Below are positions 25,578-34,231 of a DNA stretch of 64,000 nt, piece by piece. The stretch is from Neobacillus sp. FSL H8-0543. GTDB taxonomy: Bacteria; Bacillota; Bacilli; Bacillales; Cytobacillaceae. Under the pieces are notes generated by a model, which ran no database searches, was not told where the DNA came from, and saw only the letters and a list, made by a program, of their open reading frames with translations. How positions within the stretch are numbered: the stretch's first letter is position 1; each line of letters begins with the position of its first letter. The position numbers and the translations under genes are program-made. The stretch spans positions 4,600,501-4,664,500 of the forward strand of contig NZ_CP151943.1 in assembly GCF_038592905.1 (NCBI RefSeq), read 5' to 3'.

Positions 25578-26528
25578 ATGATTGAGTATATCTTGCGGCG
25601 CTTAATGTATGGAATATTAGTTATCCTAATAATGGTAATATTTGTTTTTTTTGTGATGCGTGCGGTACCGGGAGATGTTGTTGCGCTCCAGCTTGCTGAA
25701 GCCAGCTCGGTTTCAGAAGAACAAGTGGATGAAATAAAATCGCAGCTTGGTCTTGATAAAAGTATTGGTGCCCAGCTAGTGGTTTGGTTAACTGGTGCGG
25801 TTCAAGGAGATTTAGGCAATTCGCTTTGGTCAAACCAACCTGTAGTGGAAATGATTGCTAACCGCATGCCCGTTACGTTGGAGCTTACTTTCTTGTCAGT
25901 CATTTTGGCTATAATCATTGGGATCCCAATTGGTGTCATTTCAGCTGTCAAACATAATACTTTCATTGACCATATCCTCCGTGTTACTTCTGTAGGGGGC
26001 CTGTCCATTCCAAATTTTTGGTTAGGATTAATAATACTTATGATTTTATCACTCGTATTTAACTGGATCCCGCCTTTGGGATTTCAAACATTTTCGGAAA
26101 ACCCAATTATAAACCTTCAACAAATGATTTTTCCTTCTTTAGTTTTAGCTGTTACACTAGCTTCCAGCATCATTCGAATGACACGTTCGGCATTATTGGA
26201 AGTTCTCCATACTGATTTTATCCGGACCATACGGTCAAAAGGTGCGAAAGAACGTGTTGTTATTTACAAACATGCGCTTAGAAATTCCTTAGTTTCTGTC
26301 ATTACGTTAATTGGGATACAGATAGGGACTCTGTTAGGTGGAACTGTTGTTCTTGAAACGATTTTTTCTCTTCCAGGTTTGGGTAGCTTGATATTTGAAT
26401 CCGTAACCATAAGAGATTACCCAATTGTTCAAGCCTCTGTTCTAACATTTGGATCAATGTTTTTACTCGTTAATCTTGTAGTTGATGTGATGTATGGATG
26501 GATTGATCCTAGAATTCGTAACAACTAA
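25578..26528 (+). CDS. ABC transporter permease (DppB type)
   Basis: The 316-residue membrane protein starts MIEYILRRLMYGI, the usual N-terminus of DppB/OppB permeases. It has about six transmembrane helices and the cytoplasmic EAA loop near residue 215 (DFIRTIRSKGAKERVVIYKHALRN). ATG 25578 follows AGAGGGGGTC. It forms the channel with the next permease. Confidence 0.92.
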   Translation: MIEYILRRLMYGILVILIMVIFVFFVMRAVPGDVVALQLAEASSVSEEQVDEIKSQLGLDKSIGAQLVVWLTGAVQGDLGNSLWSNQPVVEMIANRMPVTLELTFLSVILAIIIGIPIGVISAVKHNTFIDHILRVTSVGGLSIPNFWLGLIILMILSLVFNWIPPLGFQTFSENPIINLQQMIFPSLVLAVTLASSIIRMTRSALLEVLHTDFIRTIRSKGAKERVVIYKHALRNSLVSVITLIGIQIGTLLGGTVVLETIFSLPGLGSLIFESVTIRDYPIVQASVLTFGSMFLLVNLVVDVMYGWIDPRIRNN

Positions 26529-26574
26529 AAAATCATTTGTCAATATTACTATCTTGAATACAAGGGGTGAAAAA

Positions 26575-27474
26575 ATGCAGGAATTGCAATTGGAAATGCA
26601 AAAAAAAGGTATTGTCAAAAGGAATACAAAAGTAATCAAATTTAGAGGAGACTGCAAGCGTTTTATTAAAACTCAACCTATTGGAGCCATTTCAATTGGT
26701 TTCATATTATTAGTGATATTAATTTCCCTATTTGCTCCTATCATAGCACCCTATGATCCTATTTCACAAAACAGGCAAGCCATCCTGGCTGCCCCAAGTG
26801 CAAACCATATTTTTGGTACAGATGATTTGGGTAGAGATGTTTTTAGTAGAATTATTTTCGGATCGAGGATATCTCTTCTTGTAGGATTTGCCTCCGTTTT
26901 GTTTTCAATGATATTTGGGATTTTCTTTGGTGTTGTTTCTGGATATTTTGGTGGAGTGATAGATATGATTATTCAACGAATCATGGATGCGGTGATGTCC
27001 ATTCCATCCTTAATCTTAGCTTTGTTTATCGCAGCGTTACTAGGTCCAGCAATCCAGAATGTGATTATTGCCCTAATTATCATTGAAACCCCACGGTTTG
27101 CAAGAATTGTTCGGGGTGAAATGTTACGGATTCGAGAAACAAATTATGTAGAAGCCTCCCGTTCCATAGGTTCAAGTGTTTTCAGGATTATTTGGAAACA
27201 CGCAATCCCTAATATGGGTGCACCAATTATCGTACTTGCAAGTTTAGCTTTTGGTCAATCAATTATTGCTGAAGCTTCACTTAGTTTCTTGGGAATCGGA
27301 ACACCACCGCCAAATCCTTCTTGGGGATTAATGTTAAGTGATGCCAGCCGCTTTATGGAAACAGCTCCTTGGCTTGTCTTATTCCCGGGTTTGGCACTTG
27401 CTTTTTGTGTTTTAGCTTTTAACTTATTAGGGGATGCATTAAGGGATTTCTTGGATCCTAAGTTATCTTCATAA
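26575..27474 (+). CDS. ABC transporter permease (DppC type)
   Basis: This is the second channel subunit, of 299 residues, with a cytoplasmic N-terminus, about six helices, the GTDDLGRDVFSRII block near residue 80 and the EAA loop NYVEASRSIGSS near residue 190. The start is ATG 26575 behind AAGGGGTG; an in-frame ATG at 26494 overlaps the end of the previous gene and lacks a ribosome site. Confidence 0.92.
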   Translation: MQELQLEMQKKGIVKRNTKVIKFRGDCKRFIKTQPIGAISIGFILLVILISLFAPIIAPYDPISQNRQAILAAPSANHIFGTDDLGRDVFSRIIFGSRISLLVGFASVLFSMIFGIFFGVVSGYFGGVIDMIIQRIMDAVMSIPSLILALFIAALLGPAIQNVIIALIIIETPRFARIVRGEMLRIRETNYVEASRSIGSSVFRIIWKHAIPNMGAPIIVLASLAFGQSIIAEASLSFLGIGTPPPNPSWGLMLSDASRFMETAPWLVLFPGLALAFCVLAFNLLGDALRDFLDPKLSS

Positions 27475-27515
27475 AACATGGCAGGATAATAAAGTTTAAA
27501 AAGGAGGTAACTCAA

Positions 27516-28295
27516 TTGAATTTGGAAGGGTTAATTGTGAAACAAGAGGATAAAGTATTATCCATTACCTTAAATAAGCCAGATGTCCTTAATGCACTCG
27601 ATCTTGAGCTGAAAGAAGGGTTGCTTCATGCGTTGGAATTTGCTAAATTAAACCCTGATATTCAAGCTGTCCTAATTTCAGGTGCAGGTCGTTCTTTTAG
27701 TTCAGGCGGAAACATAAAAAATATGGACAAATCCATTCCTATCGATACATTTGAATATTTAGGCAAAACAAAAGAACTTATTCTAGCAATGAGTCATTTA
27801 GAAAAGCCAATTATTGCAGCTGTACATGGAAATATTGCCGGAGGTGGGTGTTGTCTGGCATTAGCCTGTGACATTATTTTTGCGGCAGAAGAAAGTAAGT
27901 TTTTTTTCACTTTTTCAAAGGTCGGTTTGATTCCAGATAATGGTGGAATGTTCTTTTTGCCAAGGACGATAGGGCTGTATCGTGCAAAAGATATCCTGTT
28001 TACAGCACAACCTATTTCCGCGAAAGATGCCCTCGATTGGGGAATGGTCAATCGGTTATACCCTAAAGAACAGCTTTTTTCTAAGGCAATGGAATATGCT
28101 CGAAAGCTATCGGAAGGACCGAGTATTGCAATTGGGCAGATTAAGAAAATTGCCAATCTCGCAATTGTAAATGATTTAGAAAGTGTATTGGAAATGGAGC
28201 GGTCTAATCAGGTAGTACTCCAAACTACAATTGATCATAAAGAAGGGGTAAATGCATTTTTAGAAAAAAGACCTGCTAAGTATCAAGGCAAGTAA
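27516..28295 (+). CDS. Enoyl-CoA hydratase/isomerase family (crotonase)
   Basis: The 259-residue crotonase has SSGGNIKNM near residue 64 and HGNIAGGGCC near residue 105 as oxyanion segments, and FTFSKVGLIPDNGG near residue 130. The canonical glutamate of hydratases in the first active-site position is not obvious there (FSKVGL), while Asp in PDNGG is typical of 1,2-epoxyphenylacetyl or isomerase-like members. So an isomerase or ring-type activity is possible. TTG 27516 follows AAAGGAGGTAA. It is the last metabolic gene before the regulator. Confidence 0.85.
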   Translation: MNLEGLIVKQEDKVLSITLNKPDVLNALDLELKEGLLHALEFAKLNPDIQAVLISGAGRSFSSGGNIKNMDKSIPIDTFEYLGKTKELILAMSHLEKPIIAAVHGNIAGGGCCLALACDIIFAAEESKFFFTFSKVGLIPDNGGMFFLPRTIGLYRAKDILFTAQPISAKDALDWGMVNRLYPKEQLFSKAMEYARKLSEGPSIAIGQIKKIANLAIVNDLESVLEMERSNQVVLQTTIDHKEGVNAFLEKRPAKYQGK

Positions 28296-28304
28296 TAAAA
28301 AACC

Positions 28305-28348
28305 ACTAGGTTAACCTAGTCAAGAAAATTTTCTTTGTTGGGTTAACC
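28305..28348. promoter_or_regulatory. Cluster of palindromes before the GntR gene
   Basis: ACTAGGTTAACCTAGT at 28305-28320 is a perfect 16-bp palindrome. AAGAAAATTTTCTT at 28322-28335 is a second, and GGTTAACC recurs at 28341-28348, 32 bases (three helical turns) after its first copy. The set may be an operator, a terminator of the catabolic operon, or both. A further TTGTACAA palindrome sits at 28499-28506, just before the regulator's ribosome site. Confidence 0.45.
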
Positions 28349-28525
28349 TTTGTTAAACTAATTTTATTTGATTGCTATAATCTAAATAGCTATTAATCCT
28401 TTTATAAACCGTTATAATGAAATAATAATATAATTCTGATTCCTGAATACTATGAGTAATTTATTATGCAGTTATTAATGTAGTTTCTTGTTCGAGTCTT
28501 GTACAACAAAATAGAGGTGTGAACT

Positions 28526-29230
28526 ATGGTTAATGAAAGGTCAATTACTAAATTATCCAGTATAATTTCTGATGAACTTCGTAATATTATTTTCGAAAAA
28601 GAGTATGAAAAAGGAGCCTCATTTTACTCAGAACGTGAAATAGTTGAGAAATGGTCTTGTAGTAGAGCAACTGCAAGAGAGGCTTTATTACTTTTAGAAT
28701 TTGAAGGCTTAATCACTACTAAACCAGGGGCAGGTGGTGGAGTTTTTATTCGGGAACCTAATTCTAAATCATTGTTAAGATCATTTCAAACTTTAATTAA
28801 TTTTAACAATGTAACACATGAAGAAATAACTGAAATAAGGTTGGAAATTGAATCCCTTTGTGCAAGGTGGGCTTCACTAAGAGCAACTGATGACGACCTA
28901 AAGTATATTTCAGAAGTAATGCTTGAATTTGAGAAGGAAATAAGTGTAAAAGGGATTAGAGAAGAAAAAAATGTTGAATTTCATATGGCGATAGCAAATG
29001 CTACTCATAACCGAGTTCTAATCATGCTGATGAAAATTATTGAGTCGCTCGTTTTTGAGGATGTACTTCGTTTTGAATATACAAATAAACAACAGGAAGA
29101 ACTAATTAAAGTACACCGCAAAATTTATGATGCCATTGCAGCTCGGAATCCGGAGGTTGCTGAAAGGCGTATGCGAGGGCATATGGAAGCTTATCGGAGG
29201 GCAACTGCAAATAAAAATGTTCATTACTAA
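28526..29230 (+). CDS. GntR-family regulator, FCD (FadR) subfamily
   Basis: The 234-residue protein has an N-terminal winged helix (EREIVEKWSCSRATAREALLLLEFEGLI, residues 32-60) and an all-helical C-terminal FCD ligand domain with the metal-binding pattern around EFHMAIANATHN (residues 152-163) and HRKIYDAIAARNPEVAERRMRGHM. FCD regulators usually sense organic acids or acyl compounds and repress adjacent operons. Its position at the end of the second catabolic unit makes it the likely repressor. It has its own ribosome site AGAGGTG and a terminator at 29355. Confidence 0.9.
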   Translation: MVNERSITKLSSIISDELRNIIFEKEYEKGASFYSEREIVEKWSCSRATAREALLLLEFEGLITTKPGAGGGVFIREPNSKSLLRSFQTLINFNNVTHEEITEIRLEIESLCARWASLRATDDDLKYISEVMLEFEKEISVKGIREEKNVEFHMAIANATHNRVLIMLMKIIESLVFEDVLRFEYTNKQQEELIKVHRKIYDAIAARNPEVAERRMRGHMEAYRRATANKNVHY

Positions 29231-29354
29231 CTCAAACTTCGGTCCTGCTAATTTGGGTGCGAGGTTAAGTAAAAACAAAATAACTATTTACCATCATTTA
29301 TATTGAAGCTAATTCTTGTCAAATGTTAAAATAATGCCTGATTGTTAATTAATG

Positions 29355-29388
29355 CATCTACAAAGAAAATTGTAGATGTTTCTTTTTG
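29355..29388 (+). terminator. Intrinsic terminator of the GntR gene
   Basis: CATCTACA and TGTAGATG form a perfect 8-bp stem with an 8-base loop (29363-29370), followed by TTTCTTTTT. Confidence 0.8.
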
Positions 29389-29443
29389 TTGCCATCCAGT
29401 AACATAGATATAAAACTTTCTATTATGAGGTGACTGATAAAAA

Positions 29444-31756
29444 ATGAGCTCGAAAAAACAAAAATCCGTTCTTGAACATAAGGATTATCAAGCAGAGATT
29501 GAGCGTTTAGAGTTTACAAAGGAATACATAAAAAGCATTTTGGAAATTTCGAAAGGGAATAAAGAGCAGTTTGTTGAGAATCTAAAAGAAGCATTCGCCG
29601 AACTCGATACATCAGATAGTAGTTTAAGCTACATGACCTTACTTACGAATGCTCAATATTTAGAATTGGCCGAGAGTGAGTTAGAACGACTAGCTAGCGT
29701 CATCAGCAAACCATACTTTTCTCGAATTAATTTTACTAGCAGTGGTGACACCTACGAAGAGATTTTATATATCGGGAAAGCCTCCCTGTTTGACCGGGTA
29801 AATCAGATCCCGATTATTGTTGATTGGCGGTCTCCGATTGCAAATGTTTACTATGATGGTCGGCTAGGGGATGTGACGTATGACGCCTACGGTGAAACAC
29901 AAAGCGGTTATTTATCTTTAAAGAGACAATATGAAATTGAGGATGGATGGTTAAAAGAGATTCGAGATATCGATTTAACCACACATGATGAAATATTGCA
30001 GAAGTCCTTATCAGGAAAAGCTGACAATCGATTAACCGAAATTGTTGCGACTATCCAAAATGAGCAAAATGAAGTCATTAGAGCGTCCCTTAAACATCCG
30101 ATTATTGTTCAAGGTGCTGCAGGAAGTGGTAAAACAACGATTGCTCTTCATAGAATATCCTATTTCCTATACTCTTCCGGATATCGATTTCCTCCCGAAA
30201 AATTAATGATTCTTGCACCCAATCGATTGTTTATCGATTACATTTCCGCTGTCCTTCCTGATTTAGGGGTAAACAAGATCAAACAAACCACCTATATTGA
30301 TTTTATGAGAATGTGTTTAGGTAAGAAAATTAAATTAATCTCTCCCAATTCAAAATTAATGACGCTCATTAAAGGAAATGAAAAATCAAAATCGATCCAA
30401 TGGGTTTCTAGTTATAAAGGATCTCTGGAATTTAAGGATTTAATTGATTCCTATTTGAAAGAAATTGAATTTTCTTTGGCACCCACCGAGGATTTTATGA
30501 TTGAAAAATCCCGGCTAATGAAAGGGGAAAAACTCAATAGACTTTTTTTAAAAGAATTTCGATACTTACCTATCTATAAAAGGCTGGATAAAGTTAAAAA
30601 CTTATTAGCGAATGATTTAAGACTAAAAAAATCAATGATTCTATCCAAAATAAATAAAAAATATGATGATGCACTAGATAAGGCGCTTTATAGCACCAGA
30701 CTGGATCCGGAAAAAAGAAGAGAAAGAGTAGTATCCTTAATGGAAAGAAAAGAAAATAGAATAACTGCGGTGGGACAGGAGTCGAAGGTAGCGGTAAAAA
30801 ATTATATGAATTCTTTTGTTAAAAGGGATATGTTTACGTTATACCAGGAGCTGATGACTTCGCGTGAACTTTTACAAAAGTATTCACCTAATCTCTCAGA
30901 TAGAGAATGCATTAGATTAAGCACCTATAGTCATAGGATTTTTGCTAAAAATGCTCTGGAGCTTGAGGATTTAGCTCCGTTGTTTTATATGAAAGCAAAA
31001 CTAGAGGGCATTGAAGAACAATATAAAATGAAGAGCGTTTTCATTGATGAGGCGCAGGATTATAGCTATTTTCAATTTGCTGCAATGAAAGAAGGATTTG
31101 AAACAGAGCTATTTACAATTGTGGGTGACTTAGCCCAAGGAATTCATTCCTATCGAGGGCTAAATAGTTGGGAACCTGTAATAAAGGATATTTTCCCGAA
31201 TGCTAATTATCAAACGCTGCAAAAGAGTTATCGAACAACGATTGAGATCATGCATTTGGCCAATGATATTCTTTCAATTATGGATAAAGATTTGCCAAAA
31301 GTAGAACCAGTTATTAGACATGGAGACAAACCACGGTTTACGAAAATTAATCCTACCAATTTGGAACAGGTAAGAGAGACCCTTGAACATGATATTCATT
31401 TACTTAAAGACGAAGAATTACATTCGATTGCGATTATTGGAAGAACCGACAGCGAGTGCGTACGAATACATAAAATACTAGAAAATAGTAACCTTCCAAT
31501 ACAGCTTTTAGAAGAAAAACAAGATATGCAAAAGGGAAGCGTTGTAATCTTACCATCACACCTTTCAAAAGGGTTAGAATTTGATGCAGTTCTGATTCTG
31601 TCCTTGGAGGAATCCTTTACGGAAAAAGAAATCGATATAAAATTGTTGTATGTGGCGATGACAAGACCGATGCATAGGTTGTATTTATATGCGAGTGAGC
31701 AATCAAGTTTATTATTAAATAAAGTCGCATCCGGACATTTTGAAATGATGAAGTAA
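29444..31756 (+). CDS. helD: HelD-like RNA polymerase-associated helicase (UvrD/Rep superfamily)
   Basis: HelD binds RNA polymerase and helps release it from stalled or spent complexes. The 770-residue product starts with an N-terminal coiled-coil region (residues 8-100) typical of the arm that enters the polymerase secondary channel. It has Walker A GAAGSGKTT near residue 224, Walker B VFIDEAQDY near residue 530 and a C-terminal motif LYVAMTRPMHRLYL near 740. Length matches B. subtilis HelD (about 774). ATG 29444 lies after TGAGGTGA. It is a stand-alone gene with a terminator at 31758. Confidence 0.9.
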   Translation: MSSKKQKSVLEHKDYQAEIERLEFTKEYIKSILEISKGNKEQFVENLKEAFAELDTSDSSLSYMTLLTNAQYLELAESELERLASVISKPYFSRINFTSSGDTYEEILYIGKASLFDRVNQIPIIVDWRSPIANVYYDGRLGDVTYDAYGETQSGYLSLKRQYEIEDGWLKEIRDIDLTTHDEILQKSLSGKADNRLTEIVATIQNEQNEVIRASLKHPIIVQGAAGSGKTTIALHRISYFLYSSGYRFPPEKLMILAPNRLFIDYISAVLPDLGVNKIKQTTYIDFMRMCLGKKIKLISPNSKLMTLIKGNEKSKSIQWVSSYKGSLEFKDLIDSYLKEIEFSLAPTEDFMIEKSRLMKGEKLNRLFLKEFRYLPIYKRLDKVKNLLANDLRLKKSMILSKINKKYDDALDKALYSTRLDPEKRRERVVSLMERKENRITAVGQESKVAVKNYMNSFVKRDMFTLYQELMTSRELLQKYSPNLSDRECIRLSTYSHRIFAKNALELEDLAPLFYMKAKLEGIEEQYKMKSVFIDEAQDYSYFQFAAMKEGFETELFTIVGDLAQGIHSYRGLNSWEPVIKDIFPNANYQTLQKSYRTTIEIMHLANDILSIMDKDLPKVEPVIRHGDKPRFTKINPTNLEQVRETLEHDIHLLKDEELHSIAIIGRTDSECVRIHKILENSNLPIQLLEEKQDMQKGSVVILPSHLSKGLEFDAVLILSLEESFTEKEIDIKLLYVAMTRPMHRLYLYASEQSSLLLNKVASGHFEMMK

Positions 31757-31757
31757 A

Positions 31758-31793
31758 AAAAGTGACAGTCACCATTGATGTCACTTTTATTTT
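31758..31793 (+). terminator. Intrinsic terminator of helD
   Basis: AAAAGTGACA and TGTCACTTTT form a 10-bp stem (31758-31767 with 31779-31788) followed by a T-rich tail. Confidence 0.85.
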
Positions 31794-31816
31794 TGGAAAA
31801 ATTTTATTGAAAAGTA

Positions 31817-31969
31817 TTGACACTGCAAATGAATATATGGTAAATTTATCTCGAGTTAAAGATAACTTAATTCAAACTATTTTCGTAGAATAATTTCAAC
31901 TTAGATATCTCGACGGGTTTGCCTTACTGGGTAAACAATTTTTTGGATATATATCTCGAATTCTAACTA
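31817..31969 (+). promoter_or_regulatory. Promoter with three TATCTCGA-type operator boxes upstream of yceI
   Basis: TTGACA at 31817-31822 and TAAATT at 31841-31846 (18-base spacer, TGG just before) form a promoter. TATCT-N8-AGATA at 31847-31864 starts directly after the -10 box. Two further copies of the left half, TATCTCGA, lie at 31906-31913 and 31952-31960; the last continues as GAATTC, the centre of the full dyad. The boxes resemble the MhqR (MarR-type) operator of B. subtilis as I recall it. The same 18-bp frame occurs at 54753-54770. Confidence 0.6.
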
Positions 31970-31995
31970 AAAAAACAAAATGGGGGAATTTTAAA

Positions 31996-32523
31996 ATGAC
32001 AAAATGGACAGTAGACCAATCACACTCAAGCGTAGGATTTGAAGTAAAACACATGATGGTATCAAAAGTAAAAGGACAATTTGAATCTTACACAGCAGAC
32101 GTAGAAGCGGCAGATTTAACAGATCTAACTACAGCATCTATTTCATTCAAATTTGACGTGGCAAGCATCAGCACACGCAGTGAAGATCGTGATAACCACT
32201 TAAGATCAGCTGATTTCTTTGACGTAGAAAATAACCCAACAATTGATTTTGTATCAACAAGCATTGCAAAAGATGGAGAAAATTTCAAGGTAACGGGTGA
32301 CTTAACGATTAAAGACGTAACAAAATCAGTAACTTTCGATGTTGAATTTGGCGGTAAAGGTACAAACCCATGGGGTGTAGCAGTTTACGGATTTGAAGCA
32401 GAAGCGAAAATCAACCGTGAAGAATTCGGTCTTACTTGGAACGCAGCACTTGAAACAGGTGGCGTACTTGTAGGTAAAGACATCAAAATCAAAGTAGAAT
32501 TAGAATTAAACCCAGCAGCATAA
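31996..32523 (+). CDS. YceI family protein
   Basis: The 175-residue product begins MTKWTVDQSHSSVGFEVKHM and ends in a beta-barrel strand pattern typical of YceI lipocalin-like proteins, which bind isoprenoid or other hydrophobic molecules. The motif DNHLRSADFFDVENNPTIDF near residue 57 is a family signature. No signal peptide is present, so it should act in the cytosol. Codon choice is strongly biased (many GTA, GCA, AAA), suggesting high expression. Upstream MhqR-like boxes hint at induction by quinones or electrophiles. Confidence 0.9.
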   Translation: MTKWTVDQSHSSVGFEVKHMMVSKVKGQFESYTADVEAADLTDLTTASISFKFDVASISTRSEDRDNHLRSADFFDVENNPTIDFVSTSIAKDGENFKVTGDLTIKDVTKSVTFDVEFGGKGTNPWGVAVYGFEAEAKINREEFGLTWNAALETGGVLVGKDIKIKVELELNPAA

Positions 32524-32543
32524 TTTAGTTACAATGCTTCTAG

Positions 32544-32597
32544 AAAAAAAGTGACAGGAACCATCCATTATTTGGAAGGTGCCTGTCACTTTTTTTT
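32544..32597 (+). terminator. Strong intrinsic terminator of yceI
   Basis: A stem of about 18 bp with one mismatch (AAAAAAGTGACAGG then AACC on the left) encloses an ATCCATTATTTGGA loop region and ends in eight T residues. The A-rich left side makes it usable on both strands. Confidence 0.85.
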
Positions 32598-32701
32598 CAA
32601 GCATCTCGATAGGTACTGATAAATTTAGATGTAAGGATAGGGCATTAGGACTAACAGTAATCCATATATTGGGGAGGAGATGTTTAATAAGGAGGGACCA
32701 C

Positions 32702-33493
32702 ATGGCTGCAAATCCGATTGTTGTTAGATCATTAGACGAAATTAAATTTTGGTCTAGGATCATGAAAGAACATTCTTTATTTTTAAGTCTAGGATTCACC
32801 TATGAACAGAAGCAGTTAATTGAAGAAGCACAGCAGTTTATGGCTTTATTCGAGAGGATTGAGGAGAAGCTATCTAGATTTACGGTGGATTCAGATTTAC
32901 GCCAAGTTCAAGCATTTAATTCCGAGGTATACCAAGCGGCGGCGTCTATTTATGGGTATAAAAGGAAGATATTAGATTTAACTCTTCGCTGTCAAATCAG
33001 GCACAATAATTTCCCCTTATTAGTTGATCATATAAGCAGAGAGGCAGCATACTTTGCTAATCGATTAAAAGAACTAAATGAAGGTATATTAGCCCCGACA
33101 CCAGATGCTGTAATTGAAGAAAATGTATTTTTCTTAAAGATAATGGCTGACCATGCTAAGTTTATCGGACACCTTTTAGATCCTTCGGAAAGAAAGTTAG
33201 TGGACCAAGCTAGAGAGTTTAGTCATGATTTTGACCAATTATTGTTTCAAGCAGTGGATTTGGAATATATGCGACCACAATCGGAAACCAAACCGATACT
33301 TGGCCAATTCTTAGATCAAAATAGAGTTTCAGTTGTTTCCTTAAGGGATTTTAAGAAAACAGCCAGAGATCTTATTGAAGCATGTAAAATAAAAAGCAAT
33401 ATTCATCCTTTGTTAGCAGACCATACCTTTAGAGAAGCGGAAAGGTTCTTGCATATCATAGACATGTTTGAAGCTAATCTGACTAGTAAATAA
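32702..33493 (+). CDS. DUF2935 family protein (ferritin-like repeat protein)
   Basis: The 263-residue, all-helical product contains two copies of a domain of about 120 residues: EIKFWSRIMKEHSLFL near residue 13 and ENVFFLKIMADHAKFI near residue 140. E/H pairs in both repeats (and REAAYFANRL, REAERFLHII) suggest a metal site. The family is common in Bacillus and clostridia; its function is not established as far as I know. ATG 32702 follows AAGGAGG. I rejected an upstream in-frame start at 32579 because it lies in the previous terminator. Confidence 0.85.
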   Translation: MAANPIVVRSLDEIKFWSRIMKEHSLFLSLGFTYEQKQLIEEAQQFMALFERIEEKLSRFTVDSDLRQVQAFNSEVYQAAASIYGYKRKILDLTLRCQIRHNNFPLLVDHISREAAYFANRLKELNEGILAPTPDAVIEENVFFLKIMADHAKFIGHLLDPSERKLVDQAREFSHDFDQLLFQAVDLEYMRPQSETKPILGQFLDQNRVSVVSLRDFKKTARDLIEACKIKSNIHPLLADHTFREAERFLHIIDMFEANLTSK

Positions 33494-33522
33494 GGGTGTG
33501 CCTTCTTTGGCACGCCCTTTTC
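33492..33522 (+). terminator. Intrinsic terminator of the DUF2935 gene
   Basis: GGGTGTGCC and GGCACGCCC pair with one G-U around TTCTTT; CTTTT follows. The stem begins at the stop codon itself. Confidence 0.85.
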
Positions 33523-33637
33523 CAAATGTCAGATCCTTTTTAATTTCGAGAAACTAGCAGTAAGAATATATCCATCCAAGCAGGATAAAATATAGTATTG
33601 GAAAAATGTAGAGTTTGGAAAGGTCTGTAGAATAGGT

Positions 33638-34045
33638 TTGAAGCACTCAAATAGGAAACTCCTGCTTATATTGGCTTTTGTTTGCTGTTTATTGATCATG
33701 GGGTTTGATAAGTCTGAAGAGAGGGAGATAACTTTTCTTGTTAGGTCCATGATTACCACATTAAATGAAAAAAATCCTGAGGGATATATTCAAACTTTAA
33801 GCGATCATTTTATCAAGGTAACTTATGGTGATAAGGAGTTCATAAGGAGGAATATTCAGGATTTTGGTCATATCGATTTGTTAGAGTTTGAAGTAATATT
33901 ATTAAAGACTTATACATCCACTGTTTATTACAAGCTGATACATACCAGTAAAAATGGTGTGAAAACAAATTTTTATGGTGAAATGATTTTGGTAAAGTCA
34001 AAAGAAGGCTGGCAAATTTATTATGTTTCAGAAGAAGTAGAATGA
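33638..34045 (+). CDS. Small secreted or membrane-anchored protein of unknown function
   Basis: The 135-residue product starts with a basic and hydrophobic signal-like segment (residues 5-22, LLLILAFVCCLLIMGF). A mixed alpha/beta domain follows, resembling NTF2-like folds (helix, TTLNEKNPEGYIQTLSDHF, then strands ending GWQIYYVSEEVE). The TTG start has only a weak AAAGG upstream, so the true start is uncertain. A strong terminator follows at 34072. I do not recognise the family. Confidence 0.6.
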   Translation: MKHSNRKLLLILAFVCCLLIMGFDKSEEREITFLVRSMITTLNEKNPEGYIQTLSDHFIKVTYGDKEFIRRNIQDFGHIDLLEFEVILLKTYTSTVYYKLIHTSKNGVKTNFYGEMILVKSKEGWQIYYVSEEVE

Positions 34046-34071
34046 AATAAAAACCAAAATGTATTCAGTTA

Positions 34072-34108
34072 GACGCCATCATAAATTATGATGGCGTCAA
34101 TTTTTTTT
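34072..34108 (+). terminator. Intrinsic terminator
   Basis: GACGCCATCAT and ATGATGGCGTC form a perfect 11-bp stem with a 5-base loop, followed by AATTTTTTTT. Confidence 0.92.
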
Positions 34109-34158
34109 GATGAGGTATTGAATGTAAACATAAACTACAAATTTTATTTTGAAAATTC

Positions 34159-34217
34159 TTGACTAACAGTAAAAAATGGAATATATTTTAATTAACAATT
34201 AACAAATTGTTAATTAA
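34159..34217 (+). promoter_or_regulatory. Promoter and candidate NrtR operator
   Basis: TTGACT (34159-34164), a 17-base spacer and TATATT (34182-34187) form a promoter. A perfect 12-bp inverted repeat, TTAATTAACAAT at 34188-34199 and its mirror at 34206-34217 with a 6-base spacer, begins right after the -10 box and ends at the ribosome site of nrtR. Its place makes it the likely autoregulatory site of the Nudix regulator encoded downstream. Confidence 0.72.
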
Positions 34218-34231
34218 AGGAGTTGCTAAAA

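Noticed and set aside
26494..26574. Upstream start of the DppC-type permease
   Set aside because: It overlaps the end of the preceding permease gene, has no ribosome site and adds residues not seen in the family.
28412..28424. Second copy of the 16300-16324 operator half site (TTATAATGA) before the GntR gene
   Set aside because: The same string also occurs near 40300 and is largely a -10 TATAAT sequence, so it is not specific.
32579..32701. Extended start of the DUF2935 protein
   Set aside because: The extension is encoded by the terminator of the YceI gene; ATG 32702 has AAGGAGG in front.
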